A stretch of 64,000 nt of DNA from Myotis daubentonii (Eukaryota; Chordata; Mammalia; Chiroptera; Vespertilionidae), in assembly GCF_963259705.1 (NCBI RefSeq), contig NC_081844.1, forward strand, positions 10,153,715-10,217,714, given 5' to 3'. The position numbers and the translations under genes were made by a program. Positions 50,345 to 63,594 of the stretch are shown one piece after another. The first letter of the stretch is position 1. Each line of letters starts with the position of its first letter. A model generated the notes under the pieces. The model was not told the DNA's origin and ran no database searches. It saw only the letters and a program-made list of their open reading frames with translations.

Positions 50345-51337
50345 TTATACCAGTCCCTTTAGCATTCCTTGCATTGCTGGCTTGGTGGTGACAAACTCCC
50401 TTAGCCTTTTTTTGTCTGTGAAGCTTCTTATTTCCCCTTCAAGTTTGAATGATAGCCTTGCTGGATAGAGTATTCTTGGATTCAGTCCTTTGCTTTGCAT
50501 CACTTTGTAAATTTCAGTCCATTCTTTTCTGGCCTGTTGTGTTTCTGTTGAGAAATCATTTGACAGTCTAATGGGAGATCCCTTGTATGTAACTTTCCGT
50601 CTCTCTCTTGCAGCCTGTAAGATTCTCTCTTTGTCCTGAACATTTGCCATGGTGATTATGATGTGTCTTGGTGTGGGTCTTTTCGGGTTCACCTTGTTTG
50701 GGACTCTCTGGGCTTGAGTGACTTTTTTCTTCCCCACCTCAGGAAAGTTTTCTGATATTATTTCTTCAAGTAGGTTTTCTAATCCTTGTTCATCCTTCTG
50801 TTGTTCTGGTACTCCTATTATTCGTATGTTGTTTCGTTTCATGTTGTCCCAGAGCTCCCTTAGGCTCTCCTCCTGTCTTTTAATTTTTTTCTCCAATTGC
50901 AGTACATTTTGGGTGTGTTTTGCTTCCTTGTCTTCTAATTCACTAATTCGGTCCTCCGCTTCTCCTAGTCTACTGTTGATACTTTCAATGGAGTTTTTCA
51001 TTGCAGCTATATCACTCTTCATTTCTTCTTGGGTCTTACTTAAGTTGTTGATTTTTTCATCTGTTTCTTCTAGCTTCTTCCATATGTTATCGATTTTTTC
51101 ATCTGTTTCTTCTAGCTTCTTCCATATGTTATCGATTTTTTCATCTGTTTCTTCTTGCTTCTTGAAGCGGTTGTCGATTTTTTCCTCCATCCGGTTTATG
51201 CACTCTAGGACCCTTATTCTGAATTCTTTATCTGTCATGTTGCATGCCTCTGTATTACTTAGCTGCTTTTCTGGAGAGTCCTCCTTCTCTTTCCTTTGGG
51301 GGTTTCTTTGTCTACCCATGTTTGATCTCACTGACAT
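50345..51337 (-). CDS. L1 ORF1 protein, open reading frame, copy 3
   Basis: 330 uninterrupted codons predicting the same protein as copies 1 and 2, with coiled coil, RRM and C-terminal domain as described there. The inner Met start is the ATG at 51319. It lies 55 nt upstream (in sense) of the ORF2 fragment. Confidence 0.94.
   Translation of the reverse strand: MSVRSNMGRQRNPQRKEKEDSPEKQLSNTEACNMTDKEFRIRVLECINRMEEKIDNRFKKQEETDEKIDNIWKKLEETDEKIDNIWKKLEETDEKINNLSKTQEEMKSDIAAMKNSIESINSRLGEAEDRISELEDKEAKHTQNVLQLEKKIKRQEESLRELWDNMKRNNIRIIGVPEQQKDEQGLENLLEEIISENFPEVGKKKVTQAQRVPNKVNPKRPTPRHIIITMANVQDKERILQAARERRKVTYKGSPIRLSNDFSTETQQARKEWTEIYKVMQSKGLNPRILYPARLSFKLEGEIRSFTDKKRLREFVTTKPAMQGMLKGLV
51029..51196 (-). 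repeat. 42-bp tandem repeats in ORF1 coiled coil, copy 3
   Basis: Same four 42-bp units as in copies 1 and 2. Confidence 0.88.
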
Positions 51338-51683
51338 ATCTAGATGTTAAGTCGTTCAGTGGTTGCTCCCTGGGTGGCAGTGACTCCTTGGTCTGTGGTT
51401 GCTCTTCGGGCGATTGCGGTAGCTGCTGCTCTTCAGTTGGCAGCAGCTCCTCTGGTGGGTGCTGTTCACAGCTGTGGTGGCTCTTCCGGCTGGTGGGGCG
51501 AGGTTTCACGTACAGCTGCTGTTCCTCAGCAGAGGATGAGGTGCTCAGGAGGTTGCTGTTGCTTGGATCTGCTGCGTTGATTTAAAGGCACAAAATACAA
51601 CACAACAAGGCACCACGTACCAGGCACTATACACAAATATATTCACGATATTAATAACCCCAATTAAAGGTGACCACCTGCAT

Positions 51684-52224
51684 TAAGAGAATTAGGGGAT
51701 AAGGAAGAAGGAAGAGAAAAAGATAAAAGAAAAAAAAGAAAAGAAAAGTAGGGACGAAAAAAAGGAGTGCAAAAAATGAAATCGGGAAAAAGGAGGGGGG
51801 AAAATAAAAGCGAGAAAAGAAAAAAAAAAGAGCAAAAAGAGAGAATGAAGTGGAAGAGGGGAAGAGACTTTTTATATGAGGAGAATACTCCTATAGAACA
51901 GCCATTAATCCCAACAAATTCCAGCAACAGCTCCCTGGATATGAATGCAAACTAGAATCAACCAATAATATAACAATTAAAATAGAATGGAGAACACTAA
52001 TCCCAAAATAAAATAAAGAGAAAATAAAATGCCACTTTAAAAAATGGTAAAATGGTAGCAGTAATAATACTAGTTAAAAAATAAGAAGGTAGTAATTAAA
52101 AGGGTAAAATCAGGTGATGGAAAAAGAAAAAAGAAAAAAAAAGAACAGAAAAAAAAATAAAAATAAATTGATTTCTTAGTTAAAAAGTGAAAAAAGAAAA
52201 AAAAAATGCAGTAGTGAAGGTCCT
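51684..52224. repeat. Purine-rich low-complexity tract in L1 5' UTR, copy 3
   Basis: A-rich plus strand with scattered G, the counterpart of 11870-12410. Confidence 0.78.
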
Positions 52225-53288
52225 TCAGTTCTTCTATTCTTCAGTGTGGCTCGCCTTAGACCTTCCAGGTATTCAGGAGAGTGTTGAGTTTCCCTGCGAT
52301 ATACTGTTCCTCTGTGTTGTAAACCACAGTCCTTATTTTAAAACAGGTCGCATTTATTTCCCAGACTGCCTTATTTTGTGTTTAGCAAAGAGTCAGTTTG
52401 TGGGTCAGCCTCTGGGTGGCAGTGTTCTGGGGTTGGCCTCTGAGGCTATAGGGCCTCTCTGCCCAGTGGAAGTTCACTGCCCAGAGCTGACTGCGTAATA
52501 ATTAGTTGTTGCTGGGATTGAAAATCCCTCTATAGGCCAGACCCTGTTAACTCCTAGGGACTGATAAGGTTATTCTAATCCTTGATCTCGTGCAGGGTGG
52601 AATCTGGGTGTGGCTGTGCTCCTTGCCTGGGGGCGGGGGGGAGGAGTCTCATCTCTGGAGAGAATGGCTGCCTCAGTCTTGGGCTCAGGGGTGTCTCAGC
52701 ACTCAATTCGCTGCCACCTCTCCCGGCTCCCCCTCTCTCCCCAGTCTCTCCCCAGATTCCACTCCTCCGCACACTCTCCCTCTCTTCAGCACAGGTGAGT
52801 GTCTGTATCCGAAATGTCCCATGAACAGGATTCAGTGAAAACAGACAAACAAACGCCGGCTGCGGAAACGGGGAAGGCTTGGTTTCTGTAAGCTTCTTCT
52901 CTTACCGGGACTGTATGGTCAGGTCAGCTCTTCAGGCTGCCCCCTTTAGGCTCAGTCCTCCGTGATCACAGAACCCAGCTCTCAATTTCCCTGGCGGCGC
53001 CAGGAATCCCACGGTTCTCCTTTCCCCCTTCAGGGGCTGTGCCTGTCCCAGGGGACGCAGCTGTCTGCCACACGGTCTCCCTCCGACTCTCTGGGGTCAG
53101 AGGTCTGGCAAACTTTCCTGCCCAAATCCCTGGTTTTTTTTACCTTTCCAGGGGAGTTCTGCTCTTCCGGGATGCAAATCCTCTCACCAGCTGAGCAATT
53201 TCGCCAATTCGGTGTGAGTGTTACTAGTTTCAGCTGCTCATTCCATTTGCTCCAGGACACGACCTGGGACGCATCTGCCTATATCGCC

Positions 53289-53297
53289 GCCATCTTG
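53289..53297 (-). promoter_or_regulatory. YY1 site at the L1 5' end, copy 3
   Basis: CAAGATGGC on the minus strand, about ten bases inside the 5' end. Confidence 0.84.
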
Positions 53298-53307
53298 GTT
53301 CCCAATC

Positions 53308-53323
53308 CCCCATGGCAACTCAG
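53308..53323. repeat. Target site duplication, right copy, L1 copy 3
   Basis: CCCCATGGCAACTCAG, matching 49619-49634 exactly. Confidence 0.92.
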
Positions 53324-56300
53324 GATCAAGGGTAAACATAAACAGTATTCTCCTCATTTCAAATCATTATACACAAGTTCTGAGCTCTATAAACAGGAAA
53401 TCTTAAAGTTTGAAATCACATTTTAGTGAAAACGCCACTTAAAAGGCCGGAGTTGTTTATAGTATCAGAATTGTCGTGATTTCAGAGCTTTCGCCCTGTA
53501 ATCTCGGTAATTGAACTCGGCATTAAATGTAGTTAGATTCTATTTGCTTGTGTTTCATCTGTTTGTTACACGTGCATACTCATTTCGTGGAAAGATAATT
53601 GTGTATTTTAAGAGTTTTAACAAATTTTGACACTTTCCTTAGAAGTATATACTAGAACCTTCAGGATTTAAACTGTTTCAGTCAAAAAAAGCCATGGAAA
53701 CTCAAGATCATCTGTAAACATAAACAGTATTCTCCTCATTTCAAATCATTATACACAAGTTCTGAGCTCTATAAACAGGAATTCTTAAAGTTTGAAATCA
53801 CATTTTAGTGAAAATGCCCCTTAAAATGCCGAAGTTGTTAATATCATCAGAATTCTCGTCATTTCAGAGCTTTCGACCTGTATTCTCTGTTTTTGTACTC
53901 GGCTTTAAATGTAGTTAGATTCTATTTACTTGTGTTTCCACTGTTTGTTACACGTTCATGTTCATTTCGGGGAAAGATAATTGTGTATTTTAAGAGTTTT
54001 AACACATTTTGACACTTTCCTTAGAAGTATATACTAGAACCTTCAGGATATAAACTGTTTCACTAAAAAAACGCCATGGCAACTCAAAATCAACGGTAAA
54101 CATAAACAGTATTCTCCTCATTTCAAATCATTATAAAGAAGTTCTGAGATCTATAACCAGGAATTCTTAAAGTTTGAAATCACATTTTATTGAAAACGCT
54201 TCTAAAAATTCCAGAGTTGATAGTATTATCAAAATTCTTGTCATTTCAGAGCTTTAGACCCATAATCTCTGTATTTGTACTCGGCTTTAAATGTATTAGA
54301 TTCTATTTACTTGTGTTTCCACTGTTTGTTACATGTTCATATTCATTTCGTGGAAAGAAAATTTTGTATTTTAAGAGTTTTAACACATTTTGACACTTTC
54401 CTTAGAAGTATGTACTAGAACCTTCAGGATATAAACTTTTTCAGTCAAATAACCCCATGGCAACTCAGGATAAAGGGTAAACATAAACAGTATTCTCCTC
54501 ATTTGAAATCATTATACACAAGTTCTCATCTCTATAAACAGGAAATCTTAAAGTTTGAAATGACATTTTAGTGAAAACGCCACTTAAAAGGCCGGAGTTG
54601 TTAATAGTATCAGAATTGTACTCATTACAGAGCTTTCGCCCTGTAATCTCAGTAATTGAACTCGGCATTAAATGTAGTTAGATTCTATTTGCGTGTGTTT
54701 CATCTGTTTGGTACACGTTCATATTCATTTCGTGGAAAGAAAATTGTGTATTTTAAGAGTTTTAACACATTTTGACACTTTCTTTAGAAGTATATACTAG
54801 ATCCTTCAGGGTGTAAAATGTTTCAGTCAAAAAATGCCACGGCAACTCAGGATCCAGGGTTAACATAAACTGTATTATCCTCATTTGAAACCATTATGCA
54901 TAAGTTCTGAGCTCTATGAACAGGAATTCTTAAAGTTTGAAATCACATTTTAGTGAAAACGCCACGTAAAATGCCGGAGTTGTTAATACTATCAGAATTG
55001 TCGTCATTTCAGAGCTTTCGACCTGTAATCTCGGTAATTGAACACGGCATTAAATGTCGTTAGATTCTATTTACTTGTGTTTCATCTGTTTGTTACACGT
55101 TCATATTCATTTCGTGGAAAGATAATTGTGTATTTTACGAGTTTTAACACATTTTGACACTTTCCTTAGAAGTATATACTAGAACCTTCAGGATATAAAC
55201 TGTTTCAGTCAAAAAACGCCACGGCAACTCAGGGTCAAGGGTAAACATAAACAGTATTCTCCTCATTTCAAATCATTATACACAAGTTCTGAGCTCTATA
55301 AACAGGAATTCTTAAAGTTTGAAATCACATTTTTGTGAAAACGCCACTTAAAAGGCCGTAGTTGTTAATAGTATCAGAATTGGCGTCATTTAGGAGCTTT
55401 CGACCTGTAATATCGATAATTGAACTCGGCATTAAATGTAGTTAGATTCTATTTGCTTGTATTTCATCTGTTTGTTACACGTTCATATTCATTTCGTGGA
55501 AAGAAAATTGTGTATTTTAAGAGTTTTAACACATTTTGACACTTTCCTTAGAAGTATATACTAGATCCTTCAGGATGTAAACTGTTTCAGTCAAAAAACG
55601 CCATGGCAACTCAGGAACAAGTGTAAACATAAACAGTATTCTCCTCATTTGAAATCATTATACACAAGTTCTGAGCTCTATATACAGGAATTCTTAAAGT
55701 TTGAAATCACATTTTAGTGAAAACGCCACTTAAAATGCCGGAGTTTTTAATAGTATCAGAATTGTCGTCATTTCAGAGCTTTCGACCTGTAATCTCGGTA
55801 ACTGAACTCGGCATTAAATGTAGTTAGATTCTATTTACTTGTGTTTCCACTGTTTGTTACACGTTCATGTTCATTTCGGGGAAAGATAATTGTGTATTTT
55901 AAGAGTTTTAACACATTTTGACACTTTCCTTAGAAGTATATACTAGAACCTTCAGGATATAAACTGTTTCACTAAAAAAACGCCATGGCAACTCAAAATC
56001 AACGGTAAACATAAACAGTATTCTCCTCATTTCAAATCATTATAAAGAAGTTCTGAGATCTATAACCAGGAATTCTTAAAGTTTGAAATCACATTTTATT
56101 GAAAACGCTTCTAAAAATTCCAGAGTTGATAGTATTATCAAAATTCTCGTCATTTCAGAGCTTTAGACCCATAATCTCTGTATTTGTACTCGGCTTTAAA
56201 TGTATTAGATTCTATTTACTTGTGTTTCCACTGTTTGTTACATGTTCATATTCATTTCGTGGAAAGAAAATTTTGTATTTTAAGAGTTTTAACACATTTT

Positions 56301-59015
56301 GACACTTTCCTTAGAAGTATGTACTAGAACCTTCAGGATATAAACTTTTTCAGTCAAATAACCCCATGGCAACTCAGGATAAAGGGTAAACATAAACAGT
56401 ATTCTCCTCATTTGAAATCATTATACACAAGTTCTCATCTCTATAAACAGGAAATCTTAAAGTTTGAAATGACATTTTAGTGAAAACGCCACTTAAAAGG
56501 CCGGAGTTGTTAATAGTATCAGAATTGGCCTCATTTCAGAGCTTTCGACCTGTAATCTCGATAATTGAACTCGGCATTAAATGTAGTTAGATTCTATTTG
56601 CTTGTGTTTCATCTGTTTGTTACAGGTTCATATTCATTTCGTGGAAAGAAAATTGTGTATTTTAAGAGTTTTAACACATTTTGACACTTTCCTTAGAAGT
56701 ATGTACTACAACCTTCAGGATATAAACTGTTTCAGTCAAAAAACGCCACGGCAACTCAGGATCAAGGGTAAACATAAACAGTATTCTCCTCATTTCAAAT
56801 CATTATACACAAGTTCTGAGCTCTTTAAACAGGAATTCTTAAAGTTTGAAATCACATTTTAGTGAAAACGCCTCTTAAAAGCCCGAGTTGTTAATATTTT
56901 CAGAATTCTCATTATTTCAGAGCTTTCGACCTGTAATCTCTGTTTTTGTACTCGGCTTTAAATGTAGTTAGATTCTATTTACTTGTGTTTCATCTGTTTG
57001 TTACCAGTTCATGTTCATTTCGTGAAAGATAATTTGTATTTTAAGAGTTTTAACACATTTTGACACTTTCCTTAGAAGTATATACTAGAACCATCAGGAT
57101 ATAAACTGTTTCAGTCAAAAAACGCCACGGCAACTCAGGATCAAGTGTAAACATAAACAGGATTCTCCTCATTTCAAATCATTATACACAAGTTCTGAGA
57201 TCTATAACCAGGAATTCTTAAAGTTTGAAATCACATTTTAGTGAAAACGCCCCTTAAAATGCCAAAGTTTTTAATATCATCAGAATTCTCGTCATTTCAG
57301 AGCTTTCGACCTGTAATCTCTGTTTTTGAACTCAGCTTTAAATGTAGTTAGATTCTATTTACTTGTGTTTCCACTGTTGGTTACACGTTCATATTCATTT
57401 CGTGGAAAGAAAATTGTGTATATTAAGAGTTTTAACAAATTTTGACAGTTTCCTTATAACTATATACTAGAACCTTCAGAATATAAACTGTTTCAGTCAA
57501 AAAACGCCACGGCAACTCAGGATCAAGTGTAAACATAAACAGTATTCTCCTCATTTCAAATCATTATACACAAGGCCTGAGCTCTATAAACAGGAATTCT
57601 TAAAGTTTGAAATCACATTTTATTGAAAACGCTTCTAAAAATTGCAGAGTTGATAGTATTCTCAAAATTTTCGTCATTTCAGAGCTTTCGACCCGTAATC
57701 GCTGTATTTGTACTCGGCTTTAAATGTAGTTAGATTCTATTTAATTGTGTTTCCACTGTTGGTTACACGTTCATATTCATTTCGGGGAAAGATAATTGTG
57801 TATTTTAAGAGTTTAAACACATTTTGACACATTTCTTAGAAGTATATACTAGAACCTTCAGGATATAAACTGTTTCAGTCAAAAAACGCCAGGGCAACTC
57901 AGGATCAAGTGTAAACATAGACAGTATTCTCCTCATTTCAAATCATTATACACAAGTTCTGAGCTCTATAAACAGGAATTCTTAAAGTTTGAAATCACAT
58001 TTTTGTGAAAACGCCACCTAAAAGGCCGGAGTTGTTAATAGTATCAGAATTGGCGTCATTTCAGAGCTTTCGACCTGTAATCTCGATAATTGAACTCGGC
58101 ATTAAATGTAGTTAGATTCTATTTGCTTGTGTTTCATCTGTTTGTTACAGGTTCATATTCATTTCGTGGAAAGAAAATTGTGTATTTTAAGAGTTTTAAC
58201 ACATTTTGACACTTTCCTTAGAAGTATATACTAGAACCTACAGGATATAAACTTTTTTCGTCAAATAACCCCATGGCAACTCAGGATCAAGGGTAAACAT
58301 AAACAGTATTCTCCTCATTTGAAATCATTATACAAAAGTTCTGAGCTCTATAAACAGGAAATCTTAAAGATTGAAATGACATTTTAGTGAAAACGCCACT
58401 TAAAAGGCCGGAGTTGTTAATAGTATCAGAATTGTCCTCATTACAGAGCTTTCGCCCTGTAATCTCAGTAATTGAACTCGGCATTAAATGTAGTTAGATT
58501 CTATTTGCTTGTGTTTCATCTGTTTGTTACACGTTCATATTCATTTCGTGGAAAGAAAATTGTGTATTTTAAGAGTTTTAACACATTTTGACACTTTTCT
58601 TAGAAGTATATACTAGATCCTTCAGGATGTAAACTGCTTCAGTCAAAAAACGCCACGGCAACTCAGGATCAAGTGTAAACATAAACCGTATTCTCCTCAT
58701 TTCAAATCATTATACAGAAGTCCTCAGATCTATACCCAGGAATTCTTAAAGTTTGAAATCACATTTTAGTGAAAATGCCCCTTAAAATGCCAGAGTTGTT
58801 AATATTTTCAGAATTCTCATCATTTCATAGCTTTCGACCTGTAATCTCGGTTTTTGAACTCGGCTTTAAATGTAATTAGATTCTATTTAATTGTGTTTCC
58901 ACTGTTGGTTACACGTTCATATTCATTTCGTGGAAAGAAAATTGTGTATTTTAAGAGATTTAACACATTTTGACACTTTCCTTAGATGTATATACTAAAA
59001 CCTTCAAGATATAAA
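53324..59015 (+). repeat. Satellite right of L1 copy 3, about 15 monomers
   Basis: Counterpart of 30554-36245 at an offset of 22,770 bp, with the same monomer order including the five-monomer-spaced near copies at about 53914-54614 and 55824-56524. No gene is seen. Confidence 0.88.
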
Positions 59016-62000
59016 CTTTTTCAGTCAAAAAACCCCATGGCAACTCAGGATCAAGGGTAAACATAAACAGTATTCTCCTCATTTCAAATCATTACACACA
59101 AGGCCTGAGCTCTATATACAGGAATTCTTGAAGTTTGAAATCACATTTTAGTGAAAACGCCTCTTAAAATGCCGGAGTTGTTTATATTTTCAGAATTCTC
59201 GTCATTTCAGAGCTTTCGACCTGTAATCTCTGTTTTAGAACTCGGCTTTAAATGTAGTTAGATTCTATTTACTTGTGTTTCATCTGTTTGTTACCCGTTA
59301 ATGTTCATTTCATTAAAGATAATTGTGTATTTTAAGAGTTTTAACATATTTTGACACTTTCCTTAGAAGTATATACTAGAACCTTCAGGATATAAACAGT
59401 TTCAGTCAAAAAACGCCAGGGCAACTCAGGATCAAGGGTAAACATAAACAGTATTCTCCTCATTTCAAATCATTATACAGAAGTTCTGAGCTCTATAAAC
59501 AGGAATTCTTAAAGTTTGAAATCACATTTTAGTGAAAACACCACTTAATATGCCGGAGTTGTTAATATTTTCAGAATTCTCGTCATTTCAGAGTTTTCGA
59601 CCTGTAAGCTCTGTTTTTGTACTCGGCTTTAAATGTAGTTAGATTCTATTTACTTGTGTTTCCACTGTTGGTTACACGTTCATATTCATTTCGTGGAAAG
59701 AAAATTGTGTATTTTAAGAGTTTTAACAAATTTTGACAGTTTCTTTAGAACTATATACTAGAACCTTCAGGATATAAACTGTTTCAGTCAAAAAACGCCA
59801 CAGTAACTCAGGATCAAGTGTAAACATAAACAGTATTCTCCTCATTTCAAATCATTATACAGAAGTTCTGAGCTCTATATACAGGAATTCTTAAAGTTTG
59901 AAATCACATTTTAGTGAAAACGGCACTTAAAATGCCGGAGTTTTTAATATTATCAGAATTCACGTCATTTCAGAGCTTTCTACCTGTAATCTCTGTTTTT
60001 GTACTCGGCTTTAAATGTAGTTAGATTCTATTTACTTGTGTTTCCACTGTTTGTTACAAGTTCATGTTCATTTCGTGGAATGATAATTGTGTATTTTAAG
60101 AGTTTTAACACATTTTGACACTTTCCTTAGAAGTATATACTAGAACGTTCAGGATATAAACTGTTTCAGTCAAAAAACGCCATGGCAACTCAGGATCAAC
60201 TGTAAACATAAACAGTATTCTCCTCATTTGAAATCATTATACAAAAGTTCTGAGCTCTATAAACAGGAATTCTTAAAGTTTGAATTCACATTTTATTGAA
60301 AACGCCACTTAAAATGCCGGAGTTGTTAATATTTTCAGAATTCTCATCATTTCATAGCTTTCGACCTGTAATCTCGGTTTTTTAACTCGGCTTTAAAAGT
60401 AGTTAGACTCTATTTACTTGTTTTTCCACTGTTGGTTACACGTTCATATTCATTTCCTGGAAAGAAAATTGTGTATTTTAAGAGTTTTAACACATTTTGA
60501 CACTTTCCTTAGATGTATATACTAAATCCTTCAAGATATAAACTTTTTCAGTCAAGAAACCCCATGGCAACTCAGGATCACGGGTAAACATAAACAGTAT
60601 TCTCCTCATTTCAAATCATTATACACAAGGCCTGAGCTCTATAAACAGGAATTCTTAAAGTTTGAAATCACATTTTAGTGAAAACACCACTTAATATGCC
60701 GGAGTTGTTAATATTTTCAGAATTCTCGTCATTTCAAAGCTTTCGACCTGTAATCTCTGTTTTTGTACTCGGCTTTAAATGTAGTTAGATTCTATTTCCT
60801 TGTGTTTCATCTGTTTGTTACCCGTTCATGTTCATTTTGTTAAAGATAATTGTGTATTTTAAGAGTTTTAACACATTTTGACACTTTCCTTAGAAGTATA
60901 TACTAGAACCTTCAGGATATAAACAGTTTCACTCAAAAAACGCCACGGCAACTCAGGATCAAGTGTAAACATAAACAGTATTCTCCTCATTTCAAATCAT
61001 TATACACAAGTTCTGAGCTCTATGAACAGGAATTCTTAAAGTTTGAAATCACATTTTAGTGAAAACGCCACTTAAAATGCCGGAGTTTTTAATATTATCA
61101 GAATTCTCGTCATTTCAGAGTTTTCGACCTGTAAGCTTTGTTTTTGTACTCGGCTTTAAATGTAGTTAGATTCTATTTACTTGTGTTTCCACTGTTGGTT
61201 ACACGTTCATATTCATTTCGTGGAAAGAAAATTGTGTATTTTAAGAGTTTTAACAAATTTTGACAGTTTCTTTAGAACTATATACTAGAACCTTCAGGAT
61301 ATAAACTGTTTCAGTCAAAAAACGCCACAGTAACTCAGGATCAAGTGTAAACATAAACAGTATTCTCCTCATTTCAAATCATATACAGAAGTTCTGAGCT
61401 CTATATACAGGAATTCTTAAAGTTTGAAATCACATTTTAGTGAAAACGGCACTTAAAATGCCGGAGTTTTTAATATTATCAGAATTCACGTCATTTCAGA
61501 GCTTTCTACCTGTAATCTCTGTTTTTGTACTCGGCTTTAAATGTAGTTAGATTCTATTTACTTGTGTTTCCACTGTTTGTTACAAGTTCATGTTCATTTC
61601 GTGGAATGATAATTGTGTATTTTAAGAGTTTTAACACATTTTGACACTTTCCTTAGAAGTATATACTAGAACCTTCAGGATATAAACTGTTTCAGTCAAA
61701 AAACGCCATGGCAACTCAGGATCAACTGTAAACATAAACAGTATTCTCCTCATTTGAAATCATTATGCAAAAGTTCTGAGCTCTATAAACAGGAATTCTT
61801 AAAGTTTGAATTCACATTTTATTGAAAACGCCACTTAAAATGCCGGAGTTGTTAATATTTTCAGAATTCTCATCATTTCATAGCTTTCGACCTGTAATCT
61901 CGGTTTTTGAACTCGGCTTTAAAAGTAGTTAGACTCTATTTACTTGTTTTTCCACTGTTGGTTACACGTTCATATTCATTTCCTGGAAAGAAAATTGTGT

Positions 62001-63594
62001 ATTTTAAGAGTTTTAACACATTTTGACACTTTCCTTAGATGTATATACTAAATCCTTCAAGATATAAACTTTTTCAGTCAAGAAACCCCACGGCAACTCA
62101 GGATCAAGGGTAAACATAAACAGTATTCTCCTCATTTCAAATCATTATACACAAGGCCTGAGCTCTATAAACAGGAATTCTTAAAGTTTGAAAACACATT
62201 TTAGTGAAAACGCCTCTTAAAATGCCGGAGTTGTTAATATTTTCAGAATTCTCGTCATTTCAGAGCTTTCGACCTGTAATCTCTGTTTTAGAACTCGGCT
62301 TTAAATGTAGTTATATTCTATTTACTTGTGTTTCATCTGTTTGTTACCCGTTCATGTTCATTTCGTTAAAGATAATTGTGTATTTTAAGAGTTTTAACAC
62401 ATTTTGACACTTTCCTTAGAAGTATATACTAGAACCTTCAGGATATAAACTGTTTCAGTCAAAAAACGCCACGGCAACTCAGGATCAAGTGTAAACATAA
62501 ACAGTATTCTCCTCATTTCAAATCATTATACACAAGTTCTGAGCTCTATGAACAGGAATTCTTAAAGTTTGAAATCACATTTTAGTGAAAACGCCACTTA
62601 AAATGCCGGAGTTTTTAATATTATCAGAATTCTCGTCATTTCAGAGCTTTCGACCTGTAAGCTCTGTTTTTGTACTCGGCTTTAAATGTAGTTAGATTCT
62701 ATTTACTTGTGTTTCCACTGTTGGTTACACGTTCATATTCATTTCGTGGAAAGAAAATTGTGTATTTTAAGAGTTTTAACAAATTTTGACAGTTTCTTTA
62801 GAACTATATACTAGAACCTTCAGGATATAAACTGTTTCAGTCAAAAAACGCCACAGTAACTCAGGATCAAGTGTAAACATAAACAGTATTCTCCTCATTT
62901 CAAATCATTATACAGAAGTTCTGAGCTCTATATACAGGAATTCTTAAAGTTTGAAATCACATTTTAGTGAAAACGGCACTTAAAATGCCGGAGTTTTTAA
63001 TATTATCAGAATTCACGTCATTTCAGAGCTTTCTACCTGTAATCTCTGTTTTTGTACTCGGCTTTAAATGTAGTTAGATTCTATTTACTTGTGTTTCCAC
63101 TGTTTGTTACAAGTTCATGTTCATTTTGTGGAATGATAATTGTGTATTTTAAGAGTTTTAACACATTTTGACACTTTCCTTAGAAGTATATACTAGAACG
63201 TTCAGGATATAAACTGTTTCAGTCAAAAAACGCCATGGCAACTCAGGATCAACTGTAAACATAAACAGTATTCTCCTCATTTCAAATCATTATACAAAAT
63301 TTCTGAGCTCTATAAACAGGAATTCTTAAAGTTTGAATTCACATTTTATTGAAAATGCCACTTAAAATGCCGGAGTTGTTAATATTTTCAGAATTCTCAT
63401 CATTTCATAGCTTTCGACCTGTAATCTCGGTTTTTGAACTCGGCTTTAAAAGTAGTTAGATTCTATTTACTTGTTTTCCACTGTTGGTTACACGTTCATA
63501 TTCATTTCCTGGAAAGAAAATTGTGTATTTTAAGAGTTTTAACACATTTTGACACTTTCCTTCGATGTATATACTAAATCCTTCAAGATATAAA
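59016..63594 (+). repeat. Three 4-monomer higher-order repeats, second occurrence
   Basis: Counterpart of 36246-40824, with units starting at about 59016, 60543 and 62069. The 3-bp deletion of the middle unit (near 61380) is shared, so it predates the 22.8-kb duplication. Confidence 0.86.

Larger units (their letters stand above)
49635..53307 (-). mobile_element. LINE-1 element, 5' end intact, 3' truncated, copy 3
   Basis: A 3,673-bp element 22,770 bp from copy 2, with the same ends, frameshift and target duplication. It shares G at 49760 with copy 2 rather than the T of copy 1, so copies 2 and 3 are the closer pair. Layout: 5' UTR 53307-51338, ORF1 51337-50345, ORF2 fragment 50289-49635. 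Confidence 0.95.
51338..53307 (-). promoter_or_regulatory. L1 5' UTR with internal promoter, copy 3
   Basis: Full 1,970-bp 5' UTR as in copies 1 and 2, with CpG-rich distal part (about 52594-53307) and sense-strand pyrimidine tract (about 52224-51684). Confidence 0.84.
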
